DNA of 64,000 nt from Sphaerotilus microaerophilus (GCF_023734135.1 NZ_AP025730.1:1054001-1118000), one strand, 5' to 3'. Shown: positions 46,865 to 56,431, numbered from the stretch's first letter. Numbers and translations are program-made. Notes: generated by a model not told the origin, from the letters alone.

Positions 46865-46942
46865 ATGTTCCTTCCGCGCAAACGCAGCATCACGCAGGTG
46901 ACCGGGTCGCACGACCGGGGAGCCTGGCCCTGGCGTCGCTGA
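46865..46942 (+). CDS. trpL: Candidate tryptophan leader peptide
   Basis: A 25-codon frame ends AWPWRR then TGA, with two Trp codons (46925 and 46931) three residues before the end, the pattern of attenuation leaders. It lies 254 bases before trpE. A possible promoter with TACACT about 15 bases upstream is seen. Downstream are mutually exclusive-looking GC stems, including GGCGCTGAGCGCC and GACCCCGAGGGGTC enclosed by GCGCCA/TGGCGC. The ribosome-binding site is poor and no clear T-run follows a stem, so the assignment is tentative. Confidence 0.45.
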   Translation: MFLPRKRSITQVTGSHDRGAWPWRR

Positions 46943-47196
46943 CCACACGCCTGGCAGCGGGCGTGGCCGTCTCGGTCTGAAACCAGGACGAGTCCGGCCC
47001 GCTGAAGCACTGATCTGCTGTTGTTTGCCGCCGCGGCGCTGAGCGCCAACGGCCCGCGACCCCGAGGGGTCTGGCGCGGTGACGATCCGCCCCGTCCCCC
47101 ACACGATCAAACCAGGCCCGCGGCAGACCGCGTGCGCCGAGTGTTCTTCGGACGCGAACATGCCGGTGGGCCCAGTTCCTCTTTTCGGAGCACACC
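46943..47196 (+). promoter_or_regulatory. trpE leader region with alternative stems
   Basis: Noncoding stretch upstream of trpE. It contains several strong hairpins (near CCACACGCC/GGGCGTGG just after the candidate leader peptide, then GGCGCTGAGCGCC, then GACCCCGAGGGGTC). Their arrangement fits attenuation or another RNA-based control of trpE, but folding was judged by eye. Confidence 0.4.
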
Positions 47197-48684
47197 GTGA
47201 TCACCGAACTCGAATTCAAGAGCCTGGCCGAACAGGGCTACAACCGCATCCCGCTGGTCAGCGAGGCCTTTGCGGACCTGGAAACGCCCCTGTCGCTGTA
47301 CCTGAAGCTGGCCGGGGGCAAGCCGCACAGCTTCCTGCTGGAGTCCGTCGTCGGCGGCGAGCGCTTCGGGCGCTACTCCTTCATCGGCCTGCCGGCGCGC
47401 ACGCTGCTGCGCGCCACCGGCGGGGTGACCGAGGTGGTCACCGACGGCCAGGTGGTGGAGCGCCACGAGGGCAACCCGCTGGACTTCATCGAGGCCTACC
47501 AGCAGCGCTTCAAGGTGGCGCTGCGCCCGGGGCTGCCGCGCTTCTGCGGCGGGCTGGCGGGCTACTTCGGCTACGAGACGGTGCGCTGCATCGAAAAGAA
47601 GCTGGCCGGCAAACGCCTGCCCAACGGCATCGGCACGCCCGACATCCAGCTGCTGCAGACCGAGGAGCTGGCGGTGATCGACAACCTGTCGGGCCGGCTG
47701 TACCTGATCGTCTACGCCGATCCGCGCACGCCGGAGGCCTACTTCTCGGCCAAGAAGCGCCTGTCGGAGCTGGGCGACCAGCTGCGCTACAGCGTGACGG
47801 CGCCGGTGGTTCGGCGCGGCCCCTCGCACCCGGTCGAACATGAGACCCGCCAGGCCGACTTCGAGGCGGCGGTGGAGAAGGCCAAGGCCTACATCGCCGC
47901 GGGTGACTGCATGCAGATCGTCATCGGCCAGCGCGTCAAGAAGCGCTACACCGAGAACCCGCTGAGCCTGTACCGCGCGCTGCGCTCGCTCAACCCCTCG
48001 CCGTACATGTACTACTACGACATGGGCGGCTTCCAGATCGTCGGCGCCTCGCCGGAGATCCTGGTGCGCCAGGAGCTGCGCACGGTCGAGGGGCAGCAGG
48101 AGAAGGTGGTCACGATCCGCCCGATCGCCGGCACCAAGCCGCGCGGCGCCACGCCGGAGCTGGACGCGCGCAATGAGCAGGACCTGCTGTCCGACGCCAA
48201 GGAGCGCGCCGAGCACCTGATGCTGATCGACCTGGCGCGCAACGACATCGGCCGCATCGCCAAGACCGGTTCGGTGAAGGTGACGGAGGCCTTCGGCATC
48301 GAGCGCTACTCGCACGTGATGCACATCGTCAGCAACGTCGAGGGCGTGCTGAAGGACGGCATGAGCAGCCTGGATGTGCTGCGCGCCAGCTTCCCGGCCG
48401 GCACGCTCAGCGGCGCGCCGAAGATCCACGCAATGGAGATCATCGACGAGCTGGAGATCAGCGAGCGCGGCGTCTACGGCGGCGCGGTGGGCTACCTGAG
48501 CTTTGCCGGCGACATGGACGTGGCCATTGCGATCCGCACCGGCGTCATCAAGGACCAGACGCTGTACGTGCAGGCGGGCGCCGGCATCGTGGCCGACTCG
48601 GTGCCGGAGATGGAGTGGAAGGAGACCGAGGTGAAGATGCGCGCGGTCATCCGCGCCGCCGAACTGGTCGAAGAAGGCTTCTGA
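47197..48684 (+). CDS. trpE: Anthranilate synthase component I
   Basis: Converts chorismate to anthranilate using ammonia delivered by TrpG. The length of 495 is normal. The feedback-inhibition motif LLES is present in [20 protein letters not shown], so it is probably tryptophan-sensitive. Catalytic blocks: [73 protein letters not shown] and [22 protein letters not shown] at 47197 is the start, with GGAG 8 bases before. The next gene should be trpG, which is cut by an integrative element 48 bases after the trpE stop. Confidence 0.96.
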   Translation: MITELEFKSLAEQGYNRIPLVSEAFADLETPLSLYLKLAGGKPHSFLLESVVGGERFGRYSFIGLPARTLLRATGGVTEVVTDGQVVERHEGNPLDFIEAYQQRFKVALRPGLPRFCGGLAGYFGYETVRCIEKKLAGKRLPNGIGTPDIQLLQTEELAVIDNLSGRLYLIVYADPRTPEAYFSAKKRLSELGDQLRYSVTAPVVRRGPSHPVEHETRQADFEAAVEKAKAYIAAGDCMQIVIGQRVKKRYTENPLSLYRALRSLNPSPYMYYYDMGGFQIVGASPEILVRQELRTVEGQQEKVVTIRPIAGTKPRGATPELDARNEQDLLSDAKERAEHLMLIDLARNDIGRIAKTGSVKVTEAFGIERYSHVMHIVSNVEGVLKDGMSSLDVLRASFPAGTLSGAPKIHAMEIIDELEISERGVYGGAVGYLSFAGDMDVAIAIRTGVIKDQTLYVQAGAGIVADSVPEMEWKETEVKMRAVIRAAELVEEGF

Positions 48685-48704
48685 ACCGCACCGGGAGAAC
48701 CACC

Positions 48705-48734
48705 ATGCTGCTGATGATCGATAACTACGATTGA
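48705..48734 (+). pseudogene. trpG: trpG 5' fragment at the integration site
   Basis: ATG followed by eight codons gives MLLMIDNYD, the exact N-terminus of anthranilate synthase component II (normally continuing SFTYN), then TGA. The ribosome-binding site GGGAGA and spacing after trpE are those of an intact trpEG operon. The last codons GAT AAC TAC GAT use T endings, unlike the C-ending host style, suggesting that the recombination core brought them from the element. The rest of trpG is not in this window. Confidence 0.85.
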
Positions 48735-48887
48735 GGTCTACTGGCGTCTATCAACCTCCATGGAACAACTCTAAGTCTATGTTTTTAAAGGGTTGATCGT
48801 CCATCGAGCGATTCTGAAAGCTGGACAAATCCAGTGCTCATGTGTGTAATGGAGTGTGTAACGGGCCAAACTGGAGGCGTTATACAC

Positions 48888-50168
48888 ATGGCACTCACAG
48901 CACTCAATCTTCTCTCGGCGCGCAAAGTGGAAACGGCGCAGCCCAGGCCCAAGGTGTACCAACTCCGGGACGGAGGCAGCCTCTTTTTGCGCGTTCAGCC
49001 CAACGGCTCCAAGCTCTGGTGGTACCGCTACCGGCTGGGCGGCGCTGAACAGGTGTACTCAATCGGGGTGTACCCAAAGGTCACGCTGGAGGCAGCCCGT
49101 GCGGAACGGGACCGGGCAAAGGCGTTGGTCAAGAAGGGCCTCGACCCCATCGTGGAGAAAAAGGCGGCGATCGCCCTCCAGGCCGACACATACGAACGCA
49201 CGTTCGAGACCGTTGCTCGGGAGTGGATCGTCAGCAATGCTCACTGGAGCGAGTACTACACCAACCAGGTCACCAGCTACCTTGAGAAGGATGTTTTCCC
49301 CCGGATTGGCAAGTTGCCGATCAGCAGCATCAGGGCTCCACATCTGCGCCCCATCATCAAGGATGTGGCGGCTCGTGGCGCGAAGACTGTGGCGATCCTC
49401 ATCCGCCAGTGGTGTGGGCAAATCTTCAGTTATGCGGCTGCCCAAGGTCTCTGCGAATACGATCCTGCCTCCTTGCTCAAGGGACTGGTCAAGCGCCCTC
49501 AGGTCCGCCACAACCCTCCGTTGACATGGGCAGAGATCCCGGACTTTCTCAATCGTGTGGACAACGAAGGGGGTTACCAGACGACAGTCCTCGCCCTCAA
49601 GCTGATGGCTTTGACCTACGTGCGCACCGTAGAACTGCGCAAGGCCTCCTGGGAAGAGTTCGACCTGGACAACGCCATGTGGTCGATTCCGTCCGAGCGC
49701 ATGAAGATGCGACGCCCCCATCTGGTTCCCCTGTCACGGCAGGCGGTGGCCGCTCTTAGGGAACTACATGCTCTAACTGGCGGCGGCAAAGTATTGTTCC
49801 CGAGCTACAGAAAGCCGGGACAAGTGATGTCGGCAACGACGCTCAATCAAGCACTCAAGCGCATGGGTTATGGCGGACGGTTTTCGTCCCATGGCTTCCG
49901 CTCGACCGCAACGACGATCCTTGGACTGTTGGGATATCCGGAGAAGCGGGTCGATCTTCAACTCGCTCATTCCAAAAAGAGCAAGGACTCATCGCGCGCG
50001 CCCTACGATCACACGAAGTTTGTGGAGTCCCGCAAGGTAATCATGCAGGACTGGGCTGACATCCTTGACTCATTGCAGGCAGGGAAACCCGTTGAAGGGG
50101 TCACGAAGGCGTTTGGCCCCATGTCGAAGCGTAGAACGGCGCTGCTCCGTGTCACAGAGCGCGAGTGA
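48888..50168 (+). CDS. P4-type tyrosine recombinase (integrase)
   Basis: Integrase of 426 residues. The N-terminal DUF4102 arm-binding domain reads MALTALNLLSARKVETAQPRPKVYQLRDGGSLFLRVQPNGSKLWWYRYRLGG. The core-binding SAM-like domain spans about 100-190. Catalytic residues: Arg in TYVRTVELR (about 246), His-x-x-Arg in SSHGFRSTATT (about 337), His in LQLAHSKK, and Tyr in RAPYDHTKFVESR (about 374). GGAGGCG before the ATG at 48888 supports this start. Being next to the broken trpG, it is the likely enzyme that inserted the element. Confidence 0.92.
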   Translation: MALTALNLLSARKVETAQPRPKVYQLRDGGSLFLRVQPNGSKLWWYRYRLGGAEQVYSIGVYPKVTLEAARAERDRAKALVKKGLDPIVEKKAAIALQADTYERTFETVAREWIVSNAHWSEYYTNQVTSYLEKDVFPRIGKLPISSIRAPHLRPIIKDVAARGAKTVAILIRQWCGQIFSYAAAQGLCEYDPASLLKGLVKRPQVRHNPPLTWAEIPDFLNRVDNEGGYQTTVLALKLMALTYVRTVELRKASWEEFDLDNAMWSIPSERMKMRRPHLVPLSRQAVAALRELHALTGGGKVLFPSYRKPGQVMSATTLNQALKRMGYGGRFSSHGFRSTATTILGLLGYPEKRVDLQLAHSKKSKDSSRAPYDHTKFVESRKVIMQDWADILDSLQAGKPVEGVTKAFGPMSKRRTALLRVTERE

Positions 50169-50251
50169 TGTCTGCTGCTTGGCGAGTGGAATGCCTAATG
50201 CACGTGTAGCACCTTGAACTGAAGACGCAGAACGAGGACATTGGCACTCGA

Positions 50252-50911
50252 CTAGGTTGGAGCATTCTTGGCGACCTGCAGTGCTCTGCGCTCGAACCGC
50301 TCTGAAACAACGTCGGCTTGTCCGCAGGGCCGCTGCAGGTGGGTCACGATCTCGTAGGGTCCGTCAGACAGCGGCCGTGTGTGAATGCCCCATCCCTGCG
50401 CATGCTCAATGCGCGATTGCGCGGATACCCCGACGCCGTAGCCGGCAGCGACCCATAGCGCGATCATCTCGAAGGAAGAGACACGCTGAATGTTCTGTTG
50501 ACTCACCGCGGGAAGAGAAGGCAGCCGCTGATCCAGCAAAGGGCAATTCTCTGCAGGCCAGCGAAAGACGGAGTAGTCCAACAGTTCGGCGATCGTGAGC
50601 TTCGCCTGGTCAAGTAAGGGAAAGCGCAACGGCATGGCGACGGCCATGTTCTCGGTCCATAGAGGTTGGCTTTTCAGCGACGGATCGCTCGATCCTTCAA
50701 GCGTCATGCCCGCGTCGTAGCGGCCTTCCCGAAGTCCCGCAATCAAATCATCGGCTGTGACCTCATGAAACGAAATGGTGACTTCCGGCTCTTCCGCACG
50801 CTGCAACGCAAGCAATGCCGAAAGATGCGATGACGGTACGCCAGGCGCTATGGCAAGCCTGAAATTGGAAAAGGAAAACTGGCTGGTGGCGTCGTGCATG
50901 AGAGCCCCCAC
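50252..50911 (-). CDS. LysR-type effector domain without DNA-binding domain
   Basis: A 219-residue protein matching only the substrate-binding domain of LysR regulators: FRLAIAPGVPSSHLSALLALQRAEEPEVTISFHEVTADDLIAGLREGRYDAGMTLEG, then MIALWVAAGYGVGVSAQS. The winged HTH that should precede it is absent; the frame opens with GTG at 50911 (ATG at 50899 also possible). It is divergent from a small Xre regulator, so an effector domain and an HTH protein stand side by side. It may be a decayed regulator or a free ligand-binding partner. Confidence 0.75.
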   Translation of the reverse strand: MGALMHDATSQFSFSNFRLAIAPGVPSSHLSALLALQRAEEPEVTISFHEVTADDLIAGLREGRYDAGMTLEGSSDPSLKSQPLWTENMAVAMPLRFPLLDQAKLTIAELLDYSVFRWPAENCPLLDQRLPSLPAVSQQNIQRVSSFEMIALWVAAGYGVGVSAQSRIEHAQGWGIHTRPLSDGPYEIVTHLQRPCGQADVVSERFERRALQVAKNAPT

Positions 50912-51002
50912 AAAGCGATCGGATCAAAAAGGCGAGCCACCATGATAGCCAAAAGAGATATCTTTAACGTGGTTAAATTCGGTCGATTGATCGACGCTTC
51001 TG

Positions 51003-51299
51003 GTGATGCAGAAGCGCAGCGTTCAACCGGGCCGCCCCCCTGGCACAACCACCTATGAAGCCGAGCCGGCACTGGCCTTCGGCCAAGCGGTGCGTGCTGC
51101 CCGCTTGGCGCAGGGAGTCGCTCAGGATGAATTCGCGTCCATGGCTGGTATAGCTCGCTCGCATATGGGCAAGATCGAGCGTGGGGAGCACATGCCCACG
51201 CTCGCATTGATACTGAAAATCTCCGCTGCCCTCAGCATAAGTGCGGCAGAGCTGATGAGTGCAACGGAACGCAATCTTCGTGCCGATGCCCAATCTTAA
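51003..51299 (+). CDS. Xre-family transcriptional regulator
   Basis: A 98-residue protein with an HTH_3 domain: GQAVRAARLAQGVAQDEFASMAGIARSHMGKIERGEHMPTLALILKISAALSISAAELM. Start GTG at 51003 or ATG at 51006. The N-terminal ~25 residues are Pro/Arg-rich. Such small Xre proteins commonly control integrative elements. It is divergent from the truncated LysR gene with a 91-base promoter region and converges with the next LysR gene. Confidence 0.87.
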   Translation: MMQKRSVQPGRPPGTTTYEAEPALAFGQAVRAARLAQGVAQDEFASMAGIARSHMGKIERGEHMPTLALILKISAALSISAAELMSATERNLRADAQS

Positions 51300-51317
51300 G
51301 TGGTGCGGTCCGTTGCG

Positions 51318-52214
51318 TCAGTCGCTCGAAGGGTCCCGGAGGCGGTCGATAAATCGCACCAGCGAAGCCGATGAGTTGCTGCTTTCGAGTCGAAGCAGGT
51401 AGGTGGTGATCACGGCTGTATCCAGCGCCAATGGACGGATCACCACGTCCGGTCGCTGGCTGACCGGAATCTTGGTCGCCGTCATGAAGCCCACGCCGTA
51501 GCCGGCACCGACCAAGGTGAGCATCATGTCCAGCGAGGAAACCTCCTCAACGACATTCAGTTTGTGTTCCTGGGTCTGCAGGAGGCGCGCCAACTCGCGG
51601 CAGTAGCCTTCGCACACCTGGGGATCGCACAGGACAAGAGGATGCCCCCGGAGTTCATGGAGTGGAACCTCCTTGTGGACGAGCAGTGCGTGCCGGGCTG
51701 GCAAGGCGACCACCAGCGGGTCCTGCCAGATAGGTTCGGCGACGATGCCATCACCGACGTCGGCGGTATGAGCGAATCCGATGCAGAAGTCGCCCGAGCG
51801 CAGGCCGCGCAACTGCTCGGCCAAAGGCACTTCGGACATCCGTATCTCGATCTCGGGTTCTTCGGCACGGCAACGGGCTAGAAACGCCGACAGCCGGGGA
51901 TCGAGCGCGCCGTCGGATACGGCGATGCGCAGGCTGCCTCGCAAGCCCGCCGCGACAGCCTTGACGTTCTCGCGGGCCTGCTCCAGGACGGTGAATAGCC
52001 GGCGAGTGTCCTGCAGGAACACGGCACCCGCAGCGGTCAGTCGGGTGCCCCGGCGGTCCCGGTCGAAGAGCACAGCGCCTAACTCGTCCTCAAGCTCCTT
52101 GATGGCGCGGGACAGAGGAGGTTGCTCAATGTGAAGACGCTCAGCCGCCCGTGTGAAATGAAGCTCTTCGGCCAAAACGATAAAGCAACGCAGATGCCGC
52201 AGTTCCATGAGCAA
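51318..52214 (-). CDS. LysR-type transcriptional regulator
   Basis: Full LTTR of 298 residues. The N-terminal HTH reads MELRHLRCFIVLAEELHFTRAAERLHIEQPPLSRAIKELEDELGAVLFDRD. The effector domain has LRIAVSDGALDPRLSAFLARCRAEEPEIEIRMSEVPLAEQLRGLRSGDFCIGFAHTADVG. The target is unknown; no divergent metabolic gene is adjacent because an IS sits 85 bases upstream of its start, possibly separating it from its former target. Confidence 0.9.
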   Translation of the reverse strand: MLMELRHLRCFIVLAEELHFTRAAERLHIEQPPLSRAIKELEDELGAVLFDRDRRGTRLTAAGAVFLQDTRRLFTVLEQARENVKAVAAGLRGSLRIAVSDGALDPRLSAFLARCRAEEPEIEIRMSEVPLAEQLRGLRSGDFCIGFAHTADVGDGIVAEPIWQDPLVVALPARHALLVHKEVPLHELRGHPLVLCDPQVCEGYCRELARLLQTQEHKLNVVEEVSSLDMMLTLVGAGYGVGFMTATKIPVSQRPDVVIRPLALDTAVITTYLLRLESSNSSASLVRFIDRLRDPSSD

Positions 52215-52299
52215 TGTTCCTATACAGGCGCTGACGACCTCCTTCTGTTTGCTCCACGCTATGCGCGTTGAAAACCTCTTTTAAGCGATGTTTTTTCAT

Positions 52300-53457
52300 T
52301 AGGACTTACGCAAACGTTTAAATCAAACTAGATTATTTAATATATCGGCGCCGATTTCGTGGTATTTGTGATAATATATTCACCATGAAACCCACGAGCC
52401 GAGACTACTGCCAATTTCTGATATCCACACAAATCAACTACACGCAGACCTATTTTGCGGATCACCATCAGAGGTTTTCTCATGACGCCATAAATCGCTA
52501 CTTGCAGGCTGCCAATATCAGCCCGGCCGATGTCTGGAATCTGGCCCGACGAAACATCGAATTTGACGACGATGCCTGCCTGGTTTTCGATGACAGCGTT
52601 CTGGACAAGAACCACTCGCACAAAATCGAGCTGGTGCGCAAACAGTACAGCGGCAACGCCCACGGCCTGATCAAGGGCATTGGGGTGGTCAACTGCCTGT
52701 ACGTGAACATCAAGACCGGCCACTACTGGATCATCGACTGGCGCATCTATGCGCCTGACGAAGACGGCAAGTCCAAGCTGGATCATGTCCAGGAGATGTT
52801 CGACAATGCCATGGCGCACAAGAAGCTGCCCTTTCGCACCGTGCTGATGGACTCCTGGTACGCCACCATGGATCTGATGAAGCACATCCACCGGGCGGGC
52901 AAGCACTTCTACTGCCCGCTCAAGAGCAATCGCAAGGTTGACGACAGCCAAGGCCAGCAGCCCTACAAGGCGGTCAGTACGCTGCAGTGGAGTGCCCAAG
53001 AACATGTGCATGGCAAACACGTCAAACTGTTCAAGTTTCCCAGTGACATCAAGCTGAAACTGTTCCGGGTTGTGGTTGATACCAATCGCACGGACTGGGT
53101 TGTGACAAACGACCTATCTCAAGATTCGACGGACGATACGCATGAGATGTGTGCCGTGCGCTGGAAGATTGAGCAGTACCACAGGGAGATCAAGCAGGTT
53201 CTTGGCATCGAAAAATGTCAGTGCAGAATGGCCCGGTCACAGAAGAATCACATCGCCTGCGCGATATTGGCCTGGGTCCACCTCTGCGAGACGGCCAAAG
53301 CGCTGAAGACAAACATCTACAGCCTGAAGAAGGGAATCCTCTCGGAATTCCTCAAGAAGGAACTTCGGTCACCAACCATTCGCATGGCACCCATCTGACA
53401 TATTGAGTCGAAATGGCGAATCATTGCGCTAGCTGAAGTGACCCTGCGTAAGTCCTA
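52300..53457 (+). mobile_element. IS (IS4/IS701-like DDE group), copy 2
   Basis: Same 1158-base length, same 13-base terminal repeats (TAGGACTTACGCA) and an identical transposase product to the copy at 13797-14954. It is flanked by the 5-base duplication TTCAT (52295-52299 and 53458-53462). Identity and intact duplications point to recent transposition of one or both copies. Confidence 0.92.
52385..53398 (+). CDS. DDE transposase of IS copy 2
   Basis: Identical 337-residue product to the gene at 13882-14895, with the same DDE residues (FDDSVLDKN, VLMDSWYAT, IEQYHREIKQ). Intact. Confidence 0.9.
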   Translation: MKPTSRDYCQFLISTQINYTQTYFADHHQRFSHDAINRYLQAANISPADVWNLARRNIEFDDDACLVFDDSVLDKNHSHKIELVRKQYSGNAHGLIKGIGVVNCLYVNIKTGHYWIIDWRIYAPDEDGKSKLDHVQEMFDNAMAHKKLPFRTVLMDSWYATMDLMKHIHRAGKHFYCPLKSNRKVDDSQGQQPYKAVSTLQWSAQEHVHGKHVKLFKFPSDIKLKLFRVVVDTNRTDWVVTNDLSQDSTDDTHEMCAVRWKIEQYHREIKQVLGIEKCQCRMARSQKNHIACAILAWVHLCETAKALKTNIYSLKKGILSEFLKKELRSPTIRMAPI

Positions 53458-53558
53458 TTCATGTGTTCTTGAGCATGAGATGTAGGCGTTCAACTTTTCC
53501 AAACGAGAGATCGGGCTGTGTTTGACCGAGCATTCAAGAGCCCTGTTTATCTACGGCG

Positions 53559-55076
53559 CTAAGGGTCAATCTTTACAATGTCCCCAATGTCTTGTACGTA
53601 TGCAAGTGCATAGGCCATCTCTCCAGAGGTTTGCGTATGCAAAAACATCAATGGCTGTCCTCGTGTTATCTCGTCACCTAAGTGCACCTGCAATTGAATC
53701 CCTGCGGCTGGACTCTCAGGCGCACCGGCCAATTTGGCTAAACGAGAAAGCTTACGGTTGTCGATGTGTACTGCTCGGCCTGAAGTGGTTGCCAGAAGCG
53801 GTTCGACATAGAGAGCTTGGGGCGGCTCACGAAATCCCCCCTGTGCCGCGCAGATTCTCTGAAATTTTTCCCACGCGCGGCCACTGCTGATCGTCTCATG
53901 AGCCAACCGAAATCCCTCCCCTTCTTTGGCGACGCCGCCAAGCTCAAGCACCGCACCCGCCACCAACGCCACGCGGTCACATAGGTCTTGCGGCGCATCC
54001 GCCTCGTTGCGCAACACGGCCAACACGTCGCGCGCCTCCAACGCCGGGCCGATACCTCTTCCGACAGGTTGATTCCCGTCTGTAAACAGGCAACGCAATA
54101 CAAGGCCAAATGACGCGGCGACTTCTGAAAGGTGATGCGCAAGGTGCTCGGCAGTTTCCCGGCTGCGGACTTTTGCGGTTGGCCCAACCGGAATATCGAT
54201 CACGATGTGGGTCGCCCCTGCCGCAATCTTCTTGGATAACACCGAGGCAATCAGTTGTCCTTGGGTGTCAATATCCAGTTCACGCTCAATACGCACGAAG
54301 ATGTCGTCCGCAGGGCTCAGGTGCATCGCGCCGCCCCACGCCACGCATCCACCCTCTTTCTCCACGACCTTTCTGAGCGTATCCAGGTCCAGGTCTACAG
54401 GAGCCAGCGTTTCCATGGTGTCCGCCGTGCCAGCGGGAGAGGTGATGGCGCGTGATGAGGTCTTGGGCATCACCAATCCATTGGCTGCGGCGATGGCAAC
54501 CACCAACGGCGTGGTGCGATTTCCCGGTAATCCGCCCACACAATGCTTGTCCACAACAATCTGAGCCTGCCATTGCAGGCGATCTCCGACATCGACCATC
54601 GCACGGGTGAGATGGATGGTCTCTTGCATATCCAGAGGCAGTACCGCCGTTGCGGTCAGGAAGGCCGAAAGTGCGACATCGGTATAGCGACCATCGACCA
54701 CATCACGGACGATCGCCTGCAACTCCGTCGTTTGCAGTCGGTGGCCGTGAATTCGCGCACGCACGGCCGACAACGATTCGAGCATTGGCGGATGCCGAAC
54801 CTGCACAAAATCGCCCTCATGGATGTCCAGGGCATCCCAGGCGGCCTCGGACAGAGCGATCTGTCCGGCTTTGAGCAGATCGCTGTCGATTTGGTACAGC
54901 AGCGCTTGCACAGTTCGGTCGCCGGCGATGATCAGTACCTGTGACCGCGGTGCCAGCCCTTCGGCACGGCAGACATGGCAGTCGGTCCGCATCAAGACGA
55001 CGGGTTGATGCTGGGCATGCAGTCGCATGCGCAATGCTTGCAAGGCGGGTGTCTGGGGCGTGATGCGGGCACTCAC
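53559..55076 (-). CDS. AMP-phosphorylase-type nucleoside/nucleotide phosphorylase
   Basis: Protein of 505 residues in the thymidine phosphorylase superfamily. An extra N-terminal domain of ~85 residues and the motifs VDKHCVGGLPGNRTT and PKTSSRAITSPAGTADTMETL match the archaeal AMP phosphorylase / TIGR02645 branch rather than DeoA, whose motif reads KHSTGG. Archaeal enzymes convert an NMP plus phosphate to base plus ribose-1,5-bisphosphate. GTG at 55076 overlaps the upstream nuclease stop by 4 bases, fixing the start and giving the family length. It is the last gene of the minus-strand cluster. Confidence 0.85.
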   Translation of the reverse strand: MSARITPQTPALQALRMRLHAQHQPVVLMRTDCHVCRAEGLAPRSQVLIIAGDRTVQALLYQIDSDLLKAGQIALSEAAWDALDIHEGDFVQVRHPPMLESLSAVRARIHGHRLQTTELQAIVRDVVDGRYTDVALSAFLTATAVLPLDMQETIHLTRAMVDVGDRLQWQAQIVVDKHCVGGLPGNRTTPLVVAIAAANGLVMPKTSSRAITSPAGTADTMETLAPVDLDLDTLRKVVEKEGGCVAWGGAMHLSPADDIFVRIERELDIDTQGQLIASVLSKKIAAGATHIVIDIPVGPTAKVRSRETAEHLAHHLSEVAASFGLVLRCLFTDGNQPVGRGIGPALEARDVLAVLRNEADAPQDLCDRVALVAGAVLELGGVAKEGEGFRLAHETISSGRAWEKFQRICAAQGGFREPPQALYVEPLLATTSGRAVHIDNRKLSRLAKLAGAPESPAAGIQLQVHLGDEITRGQPLMFLHTQTSGEMAYALAYVQDIGDIVKIDP

Positions 55077-56431
55077 AGGGCGAACTCCTGGTTTTGCATG
55101 GGCACCGATGCGTGCCAATTGAGTTCGCGCTGGATACGTTCGCGCAGCGCCTCAGAGGCATCAGATTCACCGTGAACAATGAACACTCTTTCCGGCGCCT
55201 TGGTAAAGCCGCGCAGCCATCGCATCAGCTCATCGCTGTCGGCATGAGCCGACAACATCGCAAGCTCGGCGACCTCTGCCTTGATCGGCATCCAGCGTCC
55301 ATGGATCTTGACTTCGCGAGCGCCCTCAAGCAGCTTGCGCCCGCGCGTACCTGCTGCTTGGAATCCAGAGAACAGCAGCGTGTTCTGATGGCTACCGCCA
55401 AACGCTTCTATGTGATGCAGCACGCGGCCGCCGGTGGCCATGCCGCTGGCGGAAATAATCACCTTGGGGTATCGATTCGCCGATAGCGCCTTGGACTCTT
55501 CAACGTCGCGCACGTATGTGACTTCTGAGAATGCCGTCTCGAAATCGTGTTGAGCGAGCTTGTGGTCGTCGGCATGGCGGTGCAGCAGCGCAGTTGCGCT
55601 GGTGGCCATGGGACTGTCCAGATAGACGGGCACGTTGCGGAGCCGACCGCGCTGTCGCAACAGCCATAGGTCATAGATCAACGACTGCGCGCGTCCTACG
55701 GCAAAAGCGGGAATCACTACGGTGCCTCCGCGGCGAGTCGTACGCTCGATGATGTCGCCTAGCGCTTCGACGGCATCGGAACGGTCATGATGACGATTGC
55801 CATAGGTGGACTCGATGATGATGTAGTCCGCTTCCGTGACGGGTTCAGGATCAGGCATGACCGCATCGTCATAGCGGCCCAGGTCGCCGGAGAACACCAA
55901 ACGCTTGCCGCCGATGTCGATCTGCGCCGTCGCCGCTCCAAGAATGTGGCCGGCCCTGCGTAGAACCAGGCGTGCACCGCCCGGCAATACCGTCTCCTGA
56001 TGCAGTGGCACGGGCTTGAACTGCAAGAGCGTGCGTTCGGCATCTCGGACCCGATACAGGGCAAGGGCTGGCTTGTGCTTGGAAAATCCCTTCCGGTTGG
56101 CGAACTCGGCATCCTTCTCCTGCAACCAAGCACTGTCGAGCAGGATGAGTTCGGCGACGTCCCGTGTGGCTGGCGTCGAGAAAATCTTCCCGCGGAACCC
56201 GTTCAGCACCAATCGGGGGAGATATCCACAATGATCCAGGTGCGCGTGCGTCAGTACAACCGCATCGATGTCCTTGGACTCAACGACAAGATGCTGCCAG
56301 TTCAGCTCGCGCAGGTTCTTCAGTCCTTGGAAAAGTCCGCAGTCGATCAGGATGCGGGTACTGCCATATGTGATCAGGTGTTTGGAGCCGGTGACGGTAC
56401 CGGCACCGCCCAGGCTGGTCAGTGAGAGCAT
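55073..56431 (-). CDS. Beta-CASP metallo-beta-lactamase-fold RNase
   Basis: A 452-residue protein of the CPSF/Ysh1-like RNA-processing group. The zinc-binding HAHLDHCGYLPRL (about residue 61) follows GSKHLITYGSTRILIDCGLFQG. A phosphodiesterase GHILGAATAQI and SGDLGR lie mid-protein. The beta-CASP insert and ISASGMATGGRVLHHIEAF come next, then an RMMBL-type C-terminus with HADSDELMRWL. It probably cleaves RNA, exo- or endonucleolytically. Coupled to the phosphorylase by a 4-base overlap, which suggests that its nucleotide products are the phosphorylase substrate. A strong GAGGAGA ribosome-binding site precedes it. Confidence 0.9.
   Translation of the reverse strand: MLSLTSLGGAGTVTGSKHLITYGSTRILIDCGLFQGLKNLRELNWQHLVVESKDIDAVVLTHAHLDHCGYLPRLVLNGFRGKIFSTPATRDVAELILLDSAWLQEKDAEFANRKGFSKHKPALALYRVRDAERTLLQFKPVPLHQETVLPGGARLVLRRAGHILGAATAQIDIGGKRLVFSGDLGRYDDAVMPDPEPVTEADYIIIESTYGNRHHDRSDAVEALGDIIERTTRRGGTVVIPAFAVGRAQSLIYDLWLLRQRGRLRNVPVYLDSPMATSATALLHRHADDHKLAQHDFETAFSEVTYVRDVEESKALSANRYPKVIISASGMATGGRVLHHIEAFGGSHQNTLLFSGFQAAGTRGRKLLEGAREVKIHGRWMPIKAEVAELAMLSAHADSDELMRWLRGFTKAPERVFIVHGESDASEALRERIQRELNWHASVPMQNQEFAL

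Noticed and set aside
45263..46942. Long plus-strand frame overlapping the RND pump gene
   Set aside because: Arg/Ala-rich shadow; only its last 25 codons are kept as the candidate leader peptide.
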